Shown: positions 14,696 to 21,761 of the stretch, one piece after another
How positions within the stretch are numbered: position 1 is the stretch's first letter
Layout: each line of letters begins with the position of its first letter
NCBI GenBank assembly: GCA_040753835.1
Contig: JBFMDM010000021.1
Location: 1-23,179 of the forward strand
Source of the DNA: JACRIK01 sp040753835
Lineage (GTDB): Bacteria > Planctomycetota > MHYJ01 > JACQXL01
Length of the DNA: 23,179 nucleotides
Direction: 5' to 3'
Position numbers and translations under genes: made by a program
The notes under the pieces: model-generated
What the model was told of the DNA's origin: nothing
Seen by the model: only the letters and a program-made list of their open reading frames with translations
Databases searched by the model: none

Positions 14696-15781
14696 ATGCA
14701 GACGGGTATCGTGAGTTACGGGACCTATATTCCCAAGCACCGGATTGATGTTATGGATATCTACAAGGTCTGGCGCAATGTCACCCCGGAAATCTTTGAT
14801 AGGATGAGTTTCAAGGAACGGGCCGTGCTGATGCCTGATGAGGATTCTATTACATTGGCCGTAGCCGCGGCGCAATTGGCCTTGGAGCGCTCTGGGCTAA
14901 AGCGGGAACAAATCGGCGCGGCGCTGTTCGGCTCAGGCACCAACCCTTATGCCACCAAGCCGGCCGCGACCATTATCCAGGATGCGCTCGGGTTACGCAA
15001 GGATATTATCGCTTATGACATCCAGTTCGCGGGTAAGTCAGGCACCTCGGCAATGATTACGGCATCAGCCCTGGTGGCATCAGGAATGGCCGACTATGTC
15101 CTGGCCATCGGAACTGACACGCTCAACCGCCACTTCCCGCCCGGCACCCAGATGGAATATGCGGCCTCAGCCGGCGCATTCGCCTGTATCATCGGCAAGG
15201 ACAAACTCATCGCCAGATTAGAGGGATTTGTCTCGTATTCCTCAGACCTGGCGGACTATTTCCGGACCGAGGGCGAGAGATACATCCAGTTAGGCGGCGG
15301 TTGGATTGGACACGTCTCCAGTTGGGGATTGCTGGAACACGTGGCGCCGGCCGGCGAACGGCTATTCGCCAAACTCAACCTTGACCCCAAGAAGGACTTT
15401 AACTATGTGGCGATTCACCAGGGCAACGGCATCCAGCCGATGATGGGCGCGGGCAAATTAGGCCTGGATATGTTCATCGTAATGCCCTATGTCCTGACCT
15501 CGTATATCGGCGACTGCGGCTCGGCCTCGTCCCTGATACCCTTGGCCCATATATTGGACAATGCCAATCCGGACGAACGCATCCTCAACCTGTCCTATGG
15601 CTGGGGTTCAGGCAGTGACGCCTTGAGTTTCGTCACTACCAAGGACATAGAGGCCAGGCGCCCGCAAAAGGATTTGGTTATGAGCCAGGTAGAAGACAAG
15701 ATAATGCTGGACTACGCCCTGGCCAGCAAGTATGAGTATAAATATATCCGCTCGCCGATGATGCTGACGAATTATCTGTAG
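14696..15781 (+). CDS. HMG-CoA synthase-like thiolase-fold protein with substituted active site
   Basis: A 361-aa thiolase-fold protein resembling archaeal-type HMG-CoA synthases: GIVSYGTYIPKHRI at the N-terminus, DEDSITLAVAAAQLAL, GSGTNPYATKPAATIIQDALGL, a central YDIQFAGKSGTSAM and IHQGNG (H241). In the family I know, these read GSES-PYAVKP with a catalytic Glu and FACKAGT with the acyl-accepting Cys. Here both are Gly (G81, G113), while the His and the scaffold remain. The ORF is full-length and undamaged, so a non-decarboxylating, non-catalytic or altered role is possible. No HMG-CoA reductase or DUF35 partner is adjacent. The organism makes isoprenoids by the MEP route (dxr), which argues against a mevalonate role. 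KASIII is the alternative label. Confidence 0.75.
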   Translation: MQTGIVSYGTYIPKHRIDVMDIYKVWRNVTPEIFDRMSFKERAVLMPDEDSITLAVAAAQLALERSGLKREQIGAALFGSGTNPYATKPAATIIQDALGLRKDIIAYDIQFAGKSGTSAMITASALVASGMADYVLAIGTDTLNRHFPPGTQMEYAASAGAFACIIGKDKLIARLEGFVSYSSDLADYFRTEGERYIQLGGGWIGHVSSWGLLEHVAPAGERLFAKLNLDPKKDFNYVAIHQGNGIQPMMGAGKLGLDMFIVMPYVLTSYIGDCGSASSLIPLAHILDNANPDERILNLSYGWGSGSDALSFVTTKDIEARRPQKDLVMSQVEDKIMLDYALASKYEYKYIRSPMMLTNYL

Positions 15782-15785
15782 CGAG

Positions 15786-17306
15786 TTAGCCCATAATCCG
15801 TTGCTTGTCCTGTTCTGAAATGGTCAGTTTATTACCCGGGGCTTGCATAAATCTGTTGAGCGTTTCTTTGGCCTGTTTATAGAGCGGCTCGGCTGTTCCT
15901 TTATTTCCCATCGCCTCATAGATCAGGGCCATATTGTAGAGATTGACTGCCACCGGCTCGGAAAACCGGCTCTGCTTTTCGTTTATTACCAATGCCTCTT
16001 TCAGCAAATTCAGGGCTTCTTTGTATTCAGTTAGATAATAAAATACTGCCGCGATATTATTGGCGATAATTGAGTAATCAGTGGTATTCTTAAGGGCAGT
16101 GCTTAACGAGACGGCGTAGAATTTCTTTGCATTTTCGTAATTAGCGGCGTGTGCAAACATCTCTGCCAGATGATAATAATCGTTTAGGGTCTGGCGGGAT
16201 GGTTCGCCGTATAAATTGCGGTCTATCTCTAAAGATATTCTATAGTTCTCCTCTGATTTTTGGTGATTGCCTAACAACAGATAGATACCGGCTAATTTTT
16301 CATAGGCATCTGCGGTCCGGGAATTATACTTGGTGAATCTTTGCTCTACGGCTTTAACCCATTCTTCCGCGACTGATAATGCGGATTTATCATCATTACT
16401 TTTTATTAACTCATCTAACTTTGCCTGTAATGTTTTGGCCAATATACCCGGGTCGTCCTGTCCGCGCAGTTCGGGCTTGGGCGGATAGCGCTGAATATCC
16501 AATTTCTGGAAGATGGGCTGTGCGTTTTGCGTTGTGGGTCTTGGGTTTTGCGTTACTGGTTGCAACAGTTTTGGTTCCGAACGCATAACGCCCGACGCAG
16601 GATGCTCTAACGCAGTTATAAATTCCTCTATCGTCTGGAATCGGTCTTTGGGGTCTTTGGCCATTGCCTTTTTAATTATCCCATCCAGCGCCTCGTCGCC
16701 TAACAACTCCTTTAACACCACACCCGTGGAATATATATCGCACCTATAGTCGTACGGCTTGCCGGCCAGGACTTCTGGAGCCATATAGTCCCGCGTGCCG
16801 GCAATGGTGGTCAGTTGCGTAATAAACCGCTGGGACTTGACCAGTCCATAGTCGCCAATCTTGACCTGCCCGTCCTTTAGGAATATATTCTCCGGTTTGA
16901 TATCCCGGTGAGTGAGTTTGTGCTCGTGCATCTCGGATAAGCCCTCTAACACCTGCTTGATAATCTCCAAGGCAATCTTAGGGTCGGGCTTGACCTTGAT
17001 GGTATTGCGCAAATCATCGCCCCAACATTCCATTACGTAATAAACCCCGATATCATCATCCTCGCCCACCTCCAGGATTTTAATCAGGTTAGGATGGTCT
17101 ATATCGCGGATGCTCTGGGCCGCCTTGATTTCGGCGGCTGATTCCTCAATAATATCCCACTCAAAGAGTTTAATCACCACCGCCTTTTTGTCCTCCCTGC
17201 GGTTGGCCTTCCAGCACAGGACGTTCTCGTGATTGGTGCGGAAGACCTTACTGGGCTTTGAATAGCCGGGTATCTTCTTCCAGATTCGGGACGGTATTTC
17301 TAACAT
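15786..17306 (-). CDS. Ser/Thr protein kinase with C-terminal TPRs
   Basis: A 506-aa Hanks-type kinase. Residues about 10-235 form the kinase domain: VVIK (K46), HRDIKPEN (catalytic D135), GDYG in place of DFG (D152 kept), and GTRDYMAPE ending the activation segment. The glycine-rich loop is poorly formed. A Pro/Gln-rich linker (about 236-290) leads to tetratricopeptide repeats (about 315-490) containing AYEKLAGIYLLLGNHQKSEENY, ALNLLKEALVINEK and LYNMALIYEAMGNKGTAEPLYKQA. There is no transmembrane segment. It lies downstream of the TPR protein and sigma-like factor on the same strand; kinase and ECF-sigma pairs are known in Planctomycetes. It is convergent with the HMG-CoA synthase-like gene (4-bp gap). 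Confidence 0.9.
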   Translation of the reverse strand: MLEIPSRIWKKIPGYSKPSKVFRTNHENVLCWKANRREDKKAVVIKLFEWDIIEESAAEIKAAQSIRDIDHPNLIKILEVGEDDDIGVYYVMECWGDDLRNTIKVKPDPKIALEIIKQVLEGLSEMHEHKLTHRDIKPENIFLKDGQVKIGDYGLVKSQRFITQLTTIAGTRDYMAPEVLAGKPYDYRCDIYSTGVVLKELLGDEALDGIIKKAMAKDPKDRFQTIEEFITALEHPASGVMRSEPKLLQPVTQNPRPTTQNAQPIFQKLDIQRYPPKPELRGQDDPGILAKTLQAKLDELIKSNDDKSALSVAEEWVKAVEQRFTKYNSRTADAYEKLAGIYLLLGNHQKSEENYRISLEIDRNLYGEPSRQTLNDYYHLAEMFAHAANYENAKKFYAVSLSTALKNTTDYSIIANNIAAVFYYLTEYKEALNLLKEALVINEKQSRFSEPVAVNLYNMALIYEAMGNKGTAEPLYKQAKETLNRFMQAPGNKLTISEQDKQRIMG

Positions 17307-17335
17307 ATAATTACTTTGTACACGGATTTAGCAGA

Positions 17336-17839
17336 TTAAACTGATTCGGAATCGCTTCCAGTTAATTTGTTCAGACATTCCTGTGCCATTTTATTATCAG
17401 GTTTAATTTTAAGCGCCTTGGTAAAATCTGTCAGTGCCAATTCAAGGTCGCCTTTTATCCAGTAATCAACACCCCTTCTAATGTATGCCATATCAATATC
17501 TGTGGGGTTTAACTTTATCTCTTTCGTATGGTCAATAATTGCTTTGGCATAATCATTTTTCTTATAATAAGCATTCCCTCTGTTGCAATATGCATCCGCA
17601 CAATTCGGGTCAAGTTTAATAGCTTTTGTCAATTTGGAAATTGCCGCATTATACTCTTTTTTCTCGTAATTATAACCACTACGGGTAATCAATGTGTTAA
17701 CAATGGCTTTTCTTATTCGTAAGTCTTTTGACTTTGAGGACTTCACTAACTTTTGATAAAGATAATAAACTTCTTTATCCGTGAGACGCTTTAATTCGCT
17801 GATATGTTTTCTGCCAGAATTGATAGTCTTTTTAGTCAT
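17336..17839 (-). CDS. Small TPR protein
   Basis: A 167-aa protein with about three tetratricopeptide repeats in residues 55-160. Examples are the repeats with consensus residues AISKLTKAIKLDPNCADAYC, AYYKKNDYAKAIIDHTKEIK and ALTDFTKALKIKPDNKMAQ. The N-terminal 50 residues are basic and helical (KRLTDKEVYYLYQKL). There is no signal peptide. It probably acts as a protein-binding adaptor for its neighbours, the TPR-kinase downstream and the sigma-like factor upstream; that is inference from position. AAGGG stands a few bases before the ATG. Confidence 0.8.
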   Translation of the reverse strand: MTKKTINSGRKHISELKRLTDKEVYYLYQKLVKSSKSKDLRIRKAIVNTLITRSGYNYEKKEYNAAISKLTKAIKLDPNCADAYCNRGNAYYKKNDYAKAIIDHTKEIKLNPTDIDMAYIRRGVDYWIKGDLELALTDFTKALKIKPDNKMAQECLNKLTGSDSESV

Positions 17840-17865
17840 AAAAACCCTTGCGTATTTGCGTTTAA

Positions 17866-17903
17866 ATTATTCGTGTCATTCGTCTTTATTCGTCTCGTTC
17901 GTG
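17866..17903. repeat. TTCGT short direct repeats between the TPR and sigma-like genes
   Basis: TTCGT recurs at 17870, 17879, 17889 and 17898, spaced 9-10 bases apart, in an 89-bp intergenic gap. It resembles simple slippage sequence. Confidence 0.45.
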
Positions 17904-17928
17904 TTCCTCTTATATGTGTAATCTGTGG

Positions 17929-18642
17929 CTACTTTCCTTTCTTCGTTGTCCATTCGTGGAGTTTCCGCTTTAATCCCCGGTCAAAGGATAAATCATCGTC
18001 CACATACTTGCCGCTCCGAACGAGTTGCCGGAATATGTGCTTGAGCATCTTGGCGGCCCGCTCGTAGATTTTCCGGACGCTCGCCTCTGAGGTTATGGAA
18101 AGCGTATAGGTCCGCTTTAATTCCTCATAAATCTTGGTATATGACGCCTTGTCAAAATGGCGCCGGACCAGGACCTCATATTTGACCTCATCCTCGGATT
18201 TTAGTTTGCGCAATGCCTCGTTGACGAATTCCTTGGCAATTTCCTGGCGGAAGTTGATTTCAAATTCCTGCTGGTTGTGTTTATTTTCCATATATTCCAG
18301 GACCGCCTCGCGCTCCTTCTTGGCCCGGGATAATTGACGGCTTAATTCCGGCAGGACAATCTTCTTGGTCAGGAACGAGCGGAAATGGTATTGCGGGTCG
18401 TATTCATTAATCCTGATAAGCGCATCCTTGATGCAGTTATCCACGAATTCTCGCAAAGACAGCCCGCCCAGCCATTTCTTGCCCAGGAGCAGTTCCAGCG
18501 GATAAAACAGGGCGTTGGAATATTTGAGCATCACATAATCAAGATGGCGCTGTTCTAAACGTCCCTCCTTGGCTGCCTTGATGACCGACTGCTTGCGCGG
18601 TGTTGTCTTTGTCCCGACCCGGATAAACCATCTTCTATTCAT
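17929..18642 (-). CDS. Divergent sigma-70-like (ECF-like) factor
   Basis: A 237-aa basic, helical protein. The N-terminal half has DYVMLKYSNALFYPLELLLG and then DNCIKDALIRINEYDPQYHFRSFLTKKI, similar in layout to sigma region 2. The C-terminal half has LRKLKSEDEVKYEVLVRRHFDKASYTKIYEEL followed by ITSEASVRKIYERAAKMLKHIF, like the region 4 helix-turn-helix. Between the two is a charged linker (SRAKKEREAVLEYMENKHNQQ). No anti-sigma gene is adjacent. It may direct transcription of this block or of kinase-linked genes. The assignment rests on eye alignment only. GGGGG precedes the ATG, and the small HTH gene ends 10 bp upstream. Confidence 0.55.
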   Translation of the reverse strand: MNRRWFIRVGTKTTPRKQSVIKAAKEGRLEQRHLDYVMLKYSNALFYPLELLLGKKWLGGLSLREFVDNCIKDALIRINEYDPQYHFRSFLTKKIVLPELSRQLSRAKKEREAVLEYMENKHNQQEFEINFRQEIAKEFVNEALRKLKSEDEVKYEVLVRRHFDKASYTKIYEELKRTYTLSITSEASVRKIYERAAKMLKHIFRQLVRSGKYVDDDLSFDRGLKRKLHEWTTKKGK

Positions 18643-18652
18643 ATAAAACCCC

Positions 18653-18940
18653 CTATCTTGAAAGTTCTAATTTATGCAGGCGGGAACGAATAGCACCCGG
18701 CTTGCGCTGGAATATCTCAGCCAGGGCGTTAATGCTTTTCCCCGCAAGGTATTGTTTCCTTAATCGTTCATCCGCATCTTTAGTCCATTTTTCATATGCC
18801 TTGAGATGCTTGTTGCGTATTTGCGCCACGCTATACTTCTTAGGCGGCTCTTCTTTCCGGACCGGGTCCGGAGCCCTTTTCGGCCGGCCTAAATCAGTGG
18901 CCAACATATCCTCAATATCAAGCAGGAGCCTTCCTTTCAT
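18653..18940 (-). CDS. Small HTH (Myb/SANT-like) DNA-binding protein
   Basis: A 95-aa protein. The C-terminal 45 residues match a recurrent bacterial helix-turn-helix: YEKWTKDADERLRKQYLAG, then KSINALAEIFQRKPGAIRSRL and a KLEL end, the pattern W-T-x-x-D, ALAEIF, GAIRSRL. This module is common as a stand-alone or as a tail on other proteins. The N-terminal half is basic, with PKRAPDPVRKEEPPKK. It probably binds DNA near its own operon. It is co-oriented with the sigma-like gene 10 bp downstream. No Shine-Dalgarno is evident at the ATG. Confidence 0.7.
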   Translation of the reverse strand: MKGRLLLDIEDMLATDLGRPKRAPDPVRKEEPPKKYSVAQIRNKHLKAYEKWTKDADERLRKQYLAGKSINALAEIFQRKPGAIRSRLHKLELSR

Positions 18941-18958
18941 AATTAAAACATTTGTTGT

Positions 18959-19255
18959 TTATTGGAATTTCTTTCGTAGTTCTTCATAGAGTTGTTCTAT
19001 CTTTTTTACGGTATCGCTTTCATTGGCCTTTAATGAGACGGGAAATCCAATAGAAATATTTATATTTAATTCGGATGCGTTTGTTACTAAAAACTCGCCC
19101 TTTGCGCCCATATATTTGAGCGAGCCTTTCTTGTTAGCCATATCCCACTCAACAAAATTATAATAATCTCTTAACTCTTCCCTTGCCACATCCTGAACAG
19201 CATTATATAATAAATCGGGAGTAGTATTAAACTTCTCACTTTTTGTTATAGCCAC
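18959..19255 (-). CDS. Conserved-looking 98-aa protein, unknown
   Basis: It starts with GTG (MAITKSE), chosen because AAAGGAG lies about 8-9 bases upstream. The sequence reads like a compact alpha-beta domain: a helix with LYNAVQDVAREELRDYY, then strands with KKGSLKYMGAKGEFLV and ELNINISIGFPVSL, then a C-terminal helix. This order recalls the polyhydroxyalkanoate-granule regulator-like/START-like small proteins, but the match is weak. It sits 13 bp after the EcsC-like gene and is probably co-transcribed with it. Confidence 0.55.
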   Translation of the reverse strand: MAITKSEKFNTTPDLLYNAVQDVAREELRDYYNFVEWDMANKKGSLKYMGAKGEFLVTNASELNINISIGFPVSLKANESDTVKKIEQLYEELRKKFQ

Positions 19256-19268
19256 AACCTAACTCCTT

Positions 19269-19931
19269 TTATTCCTTGCCGCTATAATATTCAATCGCTT
19301 TACTCCCAACGAACTTAGTATATCCCCAATCAATAAGATATCCCGGAACTGCTCCAACCACAGGGACCAATTTAATAAAGCTTGTGAGAGATTTTGTTCC
19401 TGCTCTCGTAATAATTTGCCTTCCTAATACTGACCAAATTTTGACCATTACTTCTCTGGTGACATATTTCTGAACGGCGCTCTTGGTAACCGCCTGGGCT
19501 ATTTCAACTCCGGCTCTTTTTAATCCCCATGAAGCCGCATTGCCGACCATTACGATATAAATATCGGTTTTTATATCCTCGGTATTGATAGCATGCCCAT
19601 ATATATATGCAATCGCCATTATCATAGCGGCTTGTTGGCGCCAAACCGTTGTTAAGTTAGCGCCTATCATAACGGGGGCTATCGTAAATCCACCTACCCC
19701 TGTAATTGCACCTATAACCCCGCACTTACGAGATTTTCTTTTTGCTATTTTTTTCGCAAGGTCGTCGTTTGAAATGCCGGGATTTTGTTCTCTCAGCTTA
19801 TCTACGTAGGTCTTTATCTTTCCCGCATCGCTGTAAATAATCTTTTCTATTAACGCCGTTAAATAATGATAGTATTTATTTAGTTTACTGGGTAAACTTT
19901 CTGACAAATTAGTATCTTCGAGAGTATTCAT
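19269..19931 (-). CDS. EcsC-like / DUF697-like membrane-associated protein
   Basis: A 220-aa protein. A glycine-rich hydrophobic helix (residues 70-91, GVIGAITGVGGFTIAPVMIG), an Ala/Met helix (99-112), a third helix (124-136) and a C-terminal hydrophobic hairpin (FIKLVPVVGAVPGYLIDWGYT, 185-205) are typical of EcsC/DUF697-type proteins, which associate with membranes and are common in defence and stress loci. The first 60 residues are polar. There is no signal peptide. TAGGAG precedes the ATG. It lies 13 bp after the nuclease-like gene on the same strand and is likely in the same operon. Confidence 0.6.
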   Translation of the reverse strand: MNTLEDTNLSESLPSKLNKYYHYLTALIEKIIYSDAGKIKTYVDKLREQNPGISNDDLAKKIAKRKSRKCGVIGAITGVGGFTIAPVMIGANLTTVWRQQAAMIMAIAYIYGHAINTEDIKTDIYIVMVGNAASWGLKRAGVEIAQAVTKSAVQKYVTREVMVKIWSVLGRQIITRAGTKSLTSFIKLVPVVGAVPGYLIDWGYTKFVGSKAIEYYSGKE

Positions 19932-19944
19932 AGAATATTGTCTC

Positions 19945-20316
19945 CTATTTTAGTTTTTCTAAAACGCCATTATTCCCGATGAAATAAAATTCCACATTGC
20001 TAACTAAATTGCCGTATTTTTCTAGCCACCATTCGGCGACTTCTCGTTGGTTCCCAAAGACCAGAAATCGTCTTTTAGCGTTAACCTTTTCTAATAACCA
20101 CATATGGCCTGCTATTTCCATAAACTTAGCGGGAGGCACCCGCTCGCCTTTAACCAATGTCAAAAATTTGGCGTCTCCGATAATATCTTCGTCCGGAGAA
20201 ACCATATCAAACCTTTTCGGGAACCCGGTAGGATTTTTTTCACCAAGATTCACGCCAAAATGTTTACCCATAATTTCAGTTGCCCTATCCTGAAATACTT
20301 TCCATTCCCCACTCAT
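19945..20316 (-). CDS. Small PD-(D/E)XK nuclease-like protein
   Basis: A 123-aa single-domain protein. F36-D37-MVS, acidic loop DED, then IIGDAK with D48 and K50 reads as the PD-(D/E)XK nuclease core (Asp...Asp-x-Lys on consecutive strands). Helix and strand elements follow in order (FMEIAGHMWLLEKV, then RRFLVFGNQREVAEWWLEKYG). It has no DNA-recognition or helicase partner domain, so the target is unknown. A related small family of stand-alone proteins with FDLVS and GDAK motifs is known to me only as hypothetical. AAGGAA lies before the ATG. It is the first gene after the 22-bp repeat array. Confidence 0.65.
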   Translation of the reverse strand: MSGEWKVFQDRATEIMGKHFGVNLGEKNPTGFPKRFDMVSPDEDIIGDAKFLTLVKGERVPPAKFMEIAGHMWLLEKVNAKRRFLVFGNQREVAEWWLEKYGNLVSNVEFYFIGNNGVLEKLK

Positions 20317-20368
20317 AAATAATTCCTTTCGGTTATTTATGGTTCACCCGGCCCAGTAACCGGAACTG

Positions 20369-20654
20369 GCCGTTAAGACCGGCATTATTGCTCCTCAAGA
20401 CCGCTATTATCAGCCGTCGGAACCAATATTCCTGGCCGTTAAGGATACTATTTTCATCCCTCGAGGGTACTACTATCAGCCGTTGGAACCACTATTCTTA
20501 GCCCTTGGAGGTAGTATTTTCAGTCCTCAAGGATACTATTTTTAGCCCTTAATGGTAGCATTTTTGGCCGTTGAGGGTGGCATTTTCAGCCCTCAAGACC
20601 GGCGCTCCTGGCCATCAAGGATACCATTATCAGCCCCGATGACCGCTATTATGA
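20369..20654. repeat. Thirteen-copy degenerate 22-bp tandem array
   Basis: Thirteen contiguous units of exactly 22 bp (20369, 20391, 20413, 20435, 20457, 20479, 20501, 20523, 20545, 20567, 20589, 20611, 20633) fill 286 bp without indels. Each begins GCC(G/C)T-like and ends ATT-TCA-like; typical first and second parts are GCCGTTAAGG and ATACTATTTTCA. Differences are mostly C/T and A/G. Neither strand encodes a repeat protein; stops occur throughout. The same 22-bp spacing recurs just after it (AGATACCCCCT at 20673 and 20695). A degenerate unit may precede it. The array lies between minus-strand genes, downstream of the TIR-like gene and upstream of the nuclease-like gene. Confidence 0.85.
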
Positions 20655-20705
20655 GGGGTATCCGGGGGTGGTAGATACCCCCTCTATCACCGGCAGATAC
20701 CCCCT
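20655..20705. repeat. GC-rich hairpin and direct repeat after the 22-bp array
   Basis: GGGGTATC (20655-20662) pairs with GATACCCC (20674-20681) over an 11-base loop. AGATACCCCCT occurs twice, 22 bp apart (20673 and 20695). It lies just past the TIR-like gene's stop (minus strand). No T-run is present for a simple terminator. Together with the array this accounts for the 416-bp intergenic gap. Confidence 0.55.
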
Positions 20706-20732
20706 GTTCCGGTAATATGTGGGCTTTTAACC

Positions 20733-21722
20733 CTATTTTGGCGCCTCCTTTTTGGCTTTAGGTCCCCAGCCGATGTTAGCCGTTATGCTATTTTTCAGTT
20801 GTTTATATAAATCCGTCTCATCTTTCCATGTAATATGCTTTTTTTGTCGGGTATCAAAATGCTCTTTTATTTTATCTTTACACTTCTCATTACAGGTATA
20901 AATGACAGGAATCCCCAGGCCAAAAGCAAAGCCCGCCTCGTAAAAGACCCCGCTGCGAAACTCAGTAAAATCAGCCACCAAAAACCGGCTTCTTCTTATC
21001 TCTGCAATGATTTCATCGTCTATGTCACCTACAAATTCTTTCTTGTCTATTCTCCTTGGTTCATAGCCGGCGTCTATTACTGCTTTTTCAAATCCATTTT
21101 TATAGGCATTATCCATAGATGGGTCAAACCACATAGCCACAAAACCATGGCGGGATTCTGGGTTGACTTTACCTAATTCATAAATACGGTCAAATCCTTT
21201 GGCGGTTATATATATTGATACTATCGCCCTAAGAGCATCCGCATTCGTCTGCGATATGTAACTCATTTCCTTTAGAGCGTTTAATAATGCCATAAATTCC
21301 TTTTCATTTATAGCATAAAGAATAGCGGGCTTTTCAGAAGAAAGGGTAATTACTTGCCCGAAATGACCCGTCTTTTTCGACAGGTTTAATAATGCCTTAT
21401 CTAATTTGTCAGTAACTTTATTGGGGAATTGACTTATCATTTCATCTATAGTAACAAGCGGAGCGCCATCAAAATCTTTCTGCGAAAGTATTGTGTCTGT
21501 TAAGGCAACGGGGCTTTTTTCTGTCAGATAGCGCGACATAAGATAAGAAGAGATGCGTATTTTATCGTCAGACGACAGATTTCGCAGAACAATCAGAGAA
21601 TTGTCGGTTACAAAATAATCACCGCAATTAACACACGATACCTTATAAGTATGAGGTTGGCCCGGCACAGATTCCGGCGTTAGGTTTTGCGACGGATTGC
21701 AGAATAGACAAGTTGCGCTCAT
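20733..21722 (-). CDS. Zinc-ribbon protein with TIR/nucleoside-deoxyribosyltransferase-like domain
   Basis: A 329-aa protein. An N-terminal zinc ribbon has C5-x2-C8 and C30-x2-C33. A middle helical region (about 45-185) shows no recognised motif. The C-terminal domain (about 192-310) has HGFVAMWF, GYEPRRIDKKEF, DDEIIAEIRRSRFLVADFTE and VFYEAGFAFGLGIPVIY. This is the nucleoside 2-deoxyribosyltransferase/TIR-like fold; the candidate catalytic Glu is E262 in YEAG and the strand-end Asp is D251. Relatives occur as nucleotide- or NAD-cleaving effectors in defence islands; that role is inferred here. AAGGAG precedes the ATG by 8 bases, and it is 39 bp after the HTH-HATPase gene, so probably co-transcribed. 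Confidence 0.7.
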   Translation of the reverse strand: MSATCLFCNPSQNLTPESVPGQPHTYKVSCVNCGDYFVTDNSLIVLRNLSSDDKIRISSYLMSRYLTEKSPVALTDTILSQKDFDGAPLVTIDEMISQFPNKVTDKLDKALLNLSKKTGHFGQVITLSSEKPAILYAINEKEFMALLNALKEMSYISQTNADALRAIVSIYITAKGFDRIYELGKVNPESRHGFVAMWFDPSMDNAYKNGFEKAVIDAGYEPRRIDKKEFVGDIDDEIIAEIRRSRFLVADFTEFRSGVFYEAGFAFGLGIPVIYTCNEKCKDKIKEHFDTRQKKHITWKDETDLYKQLKNSITANIGWGPKAKKEAPK

Positions 21723-21761
21723 AAAAACTCTCCTTATTTCATGTTCTGAAACTGCCCTGGC

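Noticed and set aside
14696..15781. Pseudogene
   Set aside because: The ORF is full-length without stops or frameshifts; only specific catalytic residues differ.
16500..16620. Another palindromic insert in the kinase linker
   Set aside because: The segment is low-complexity with repeated ACGCAAAAC-like words but has no clear inverted-repeat boundaries, and linkers of this kind vary freely.
20369..20654. CRISPR array
   Set aside because: Units abut with a 22-bp period and there are no constant repeats alternating with unique spacers; no cas gene is present.
20369..20654. Repeat-protein coding sequence
   Set aside because: 22 is not a multiple of three and stops occur in the reading frames of both strands.
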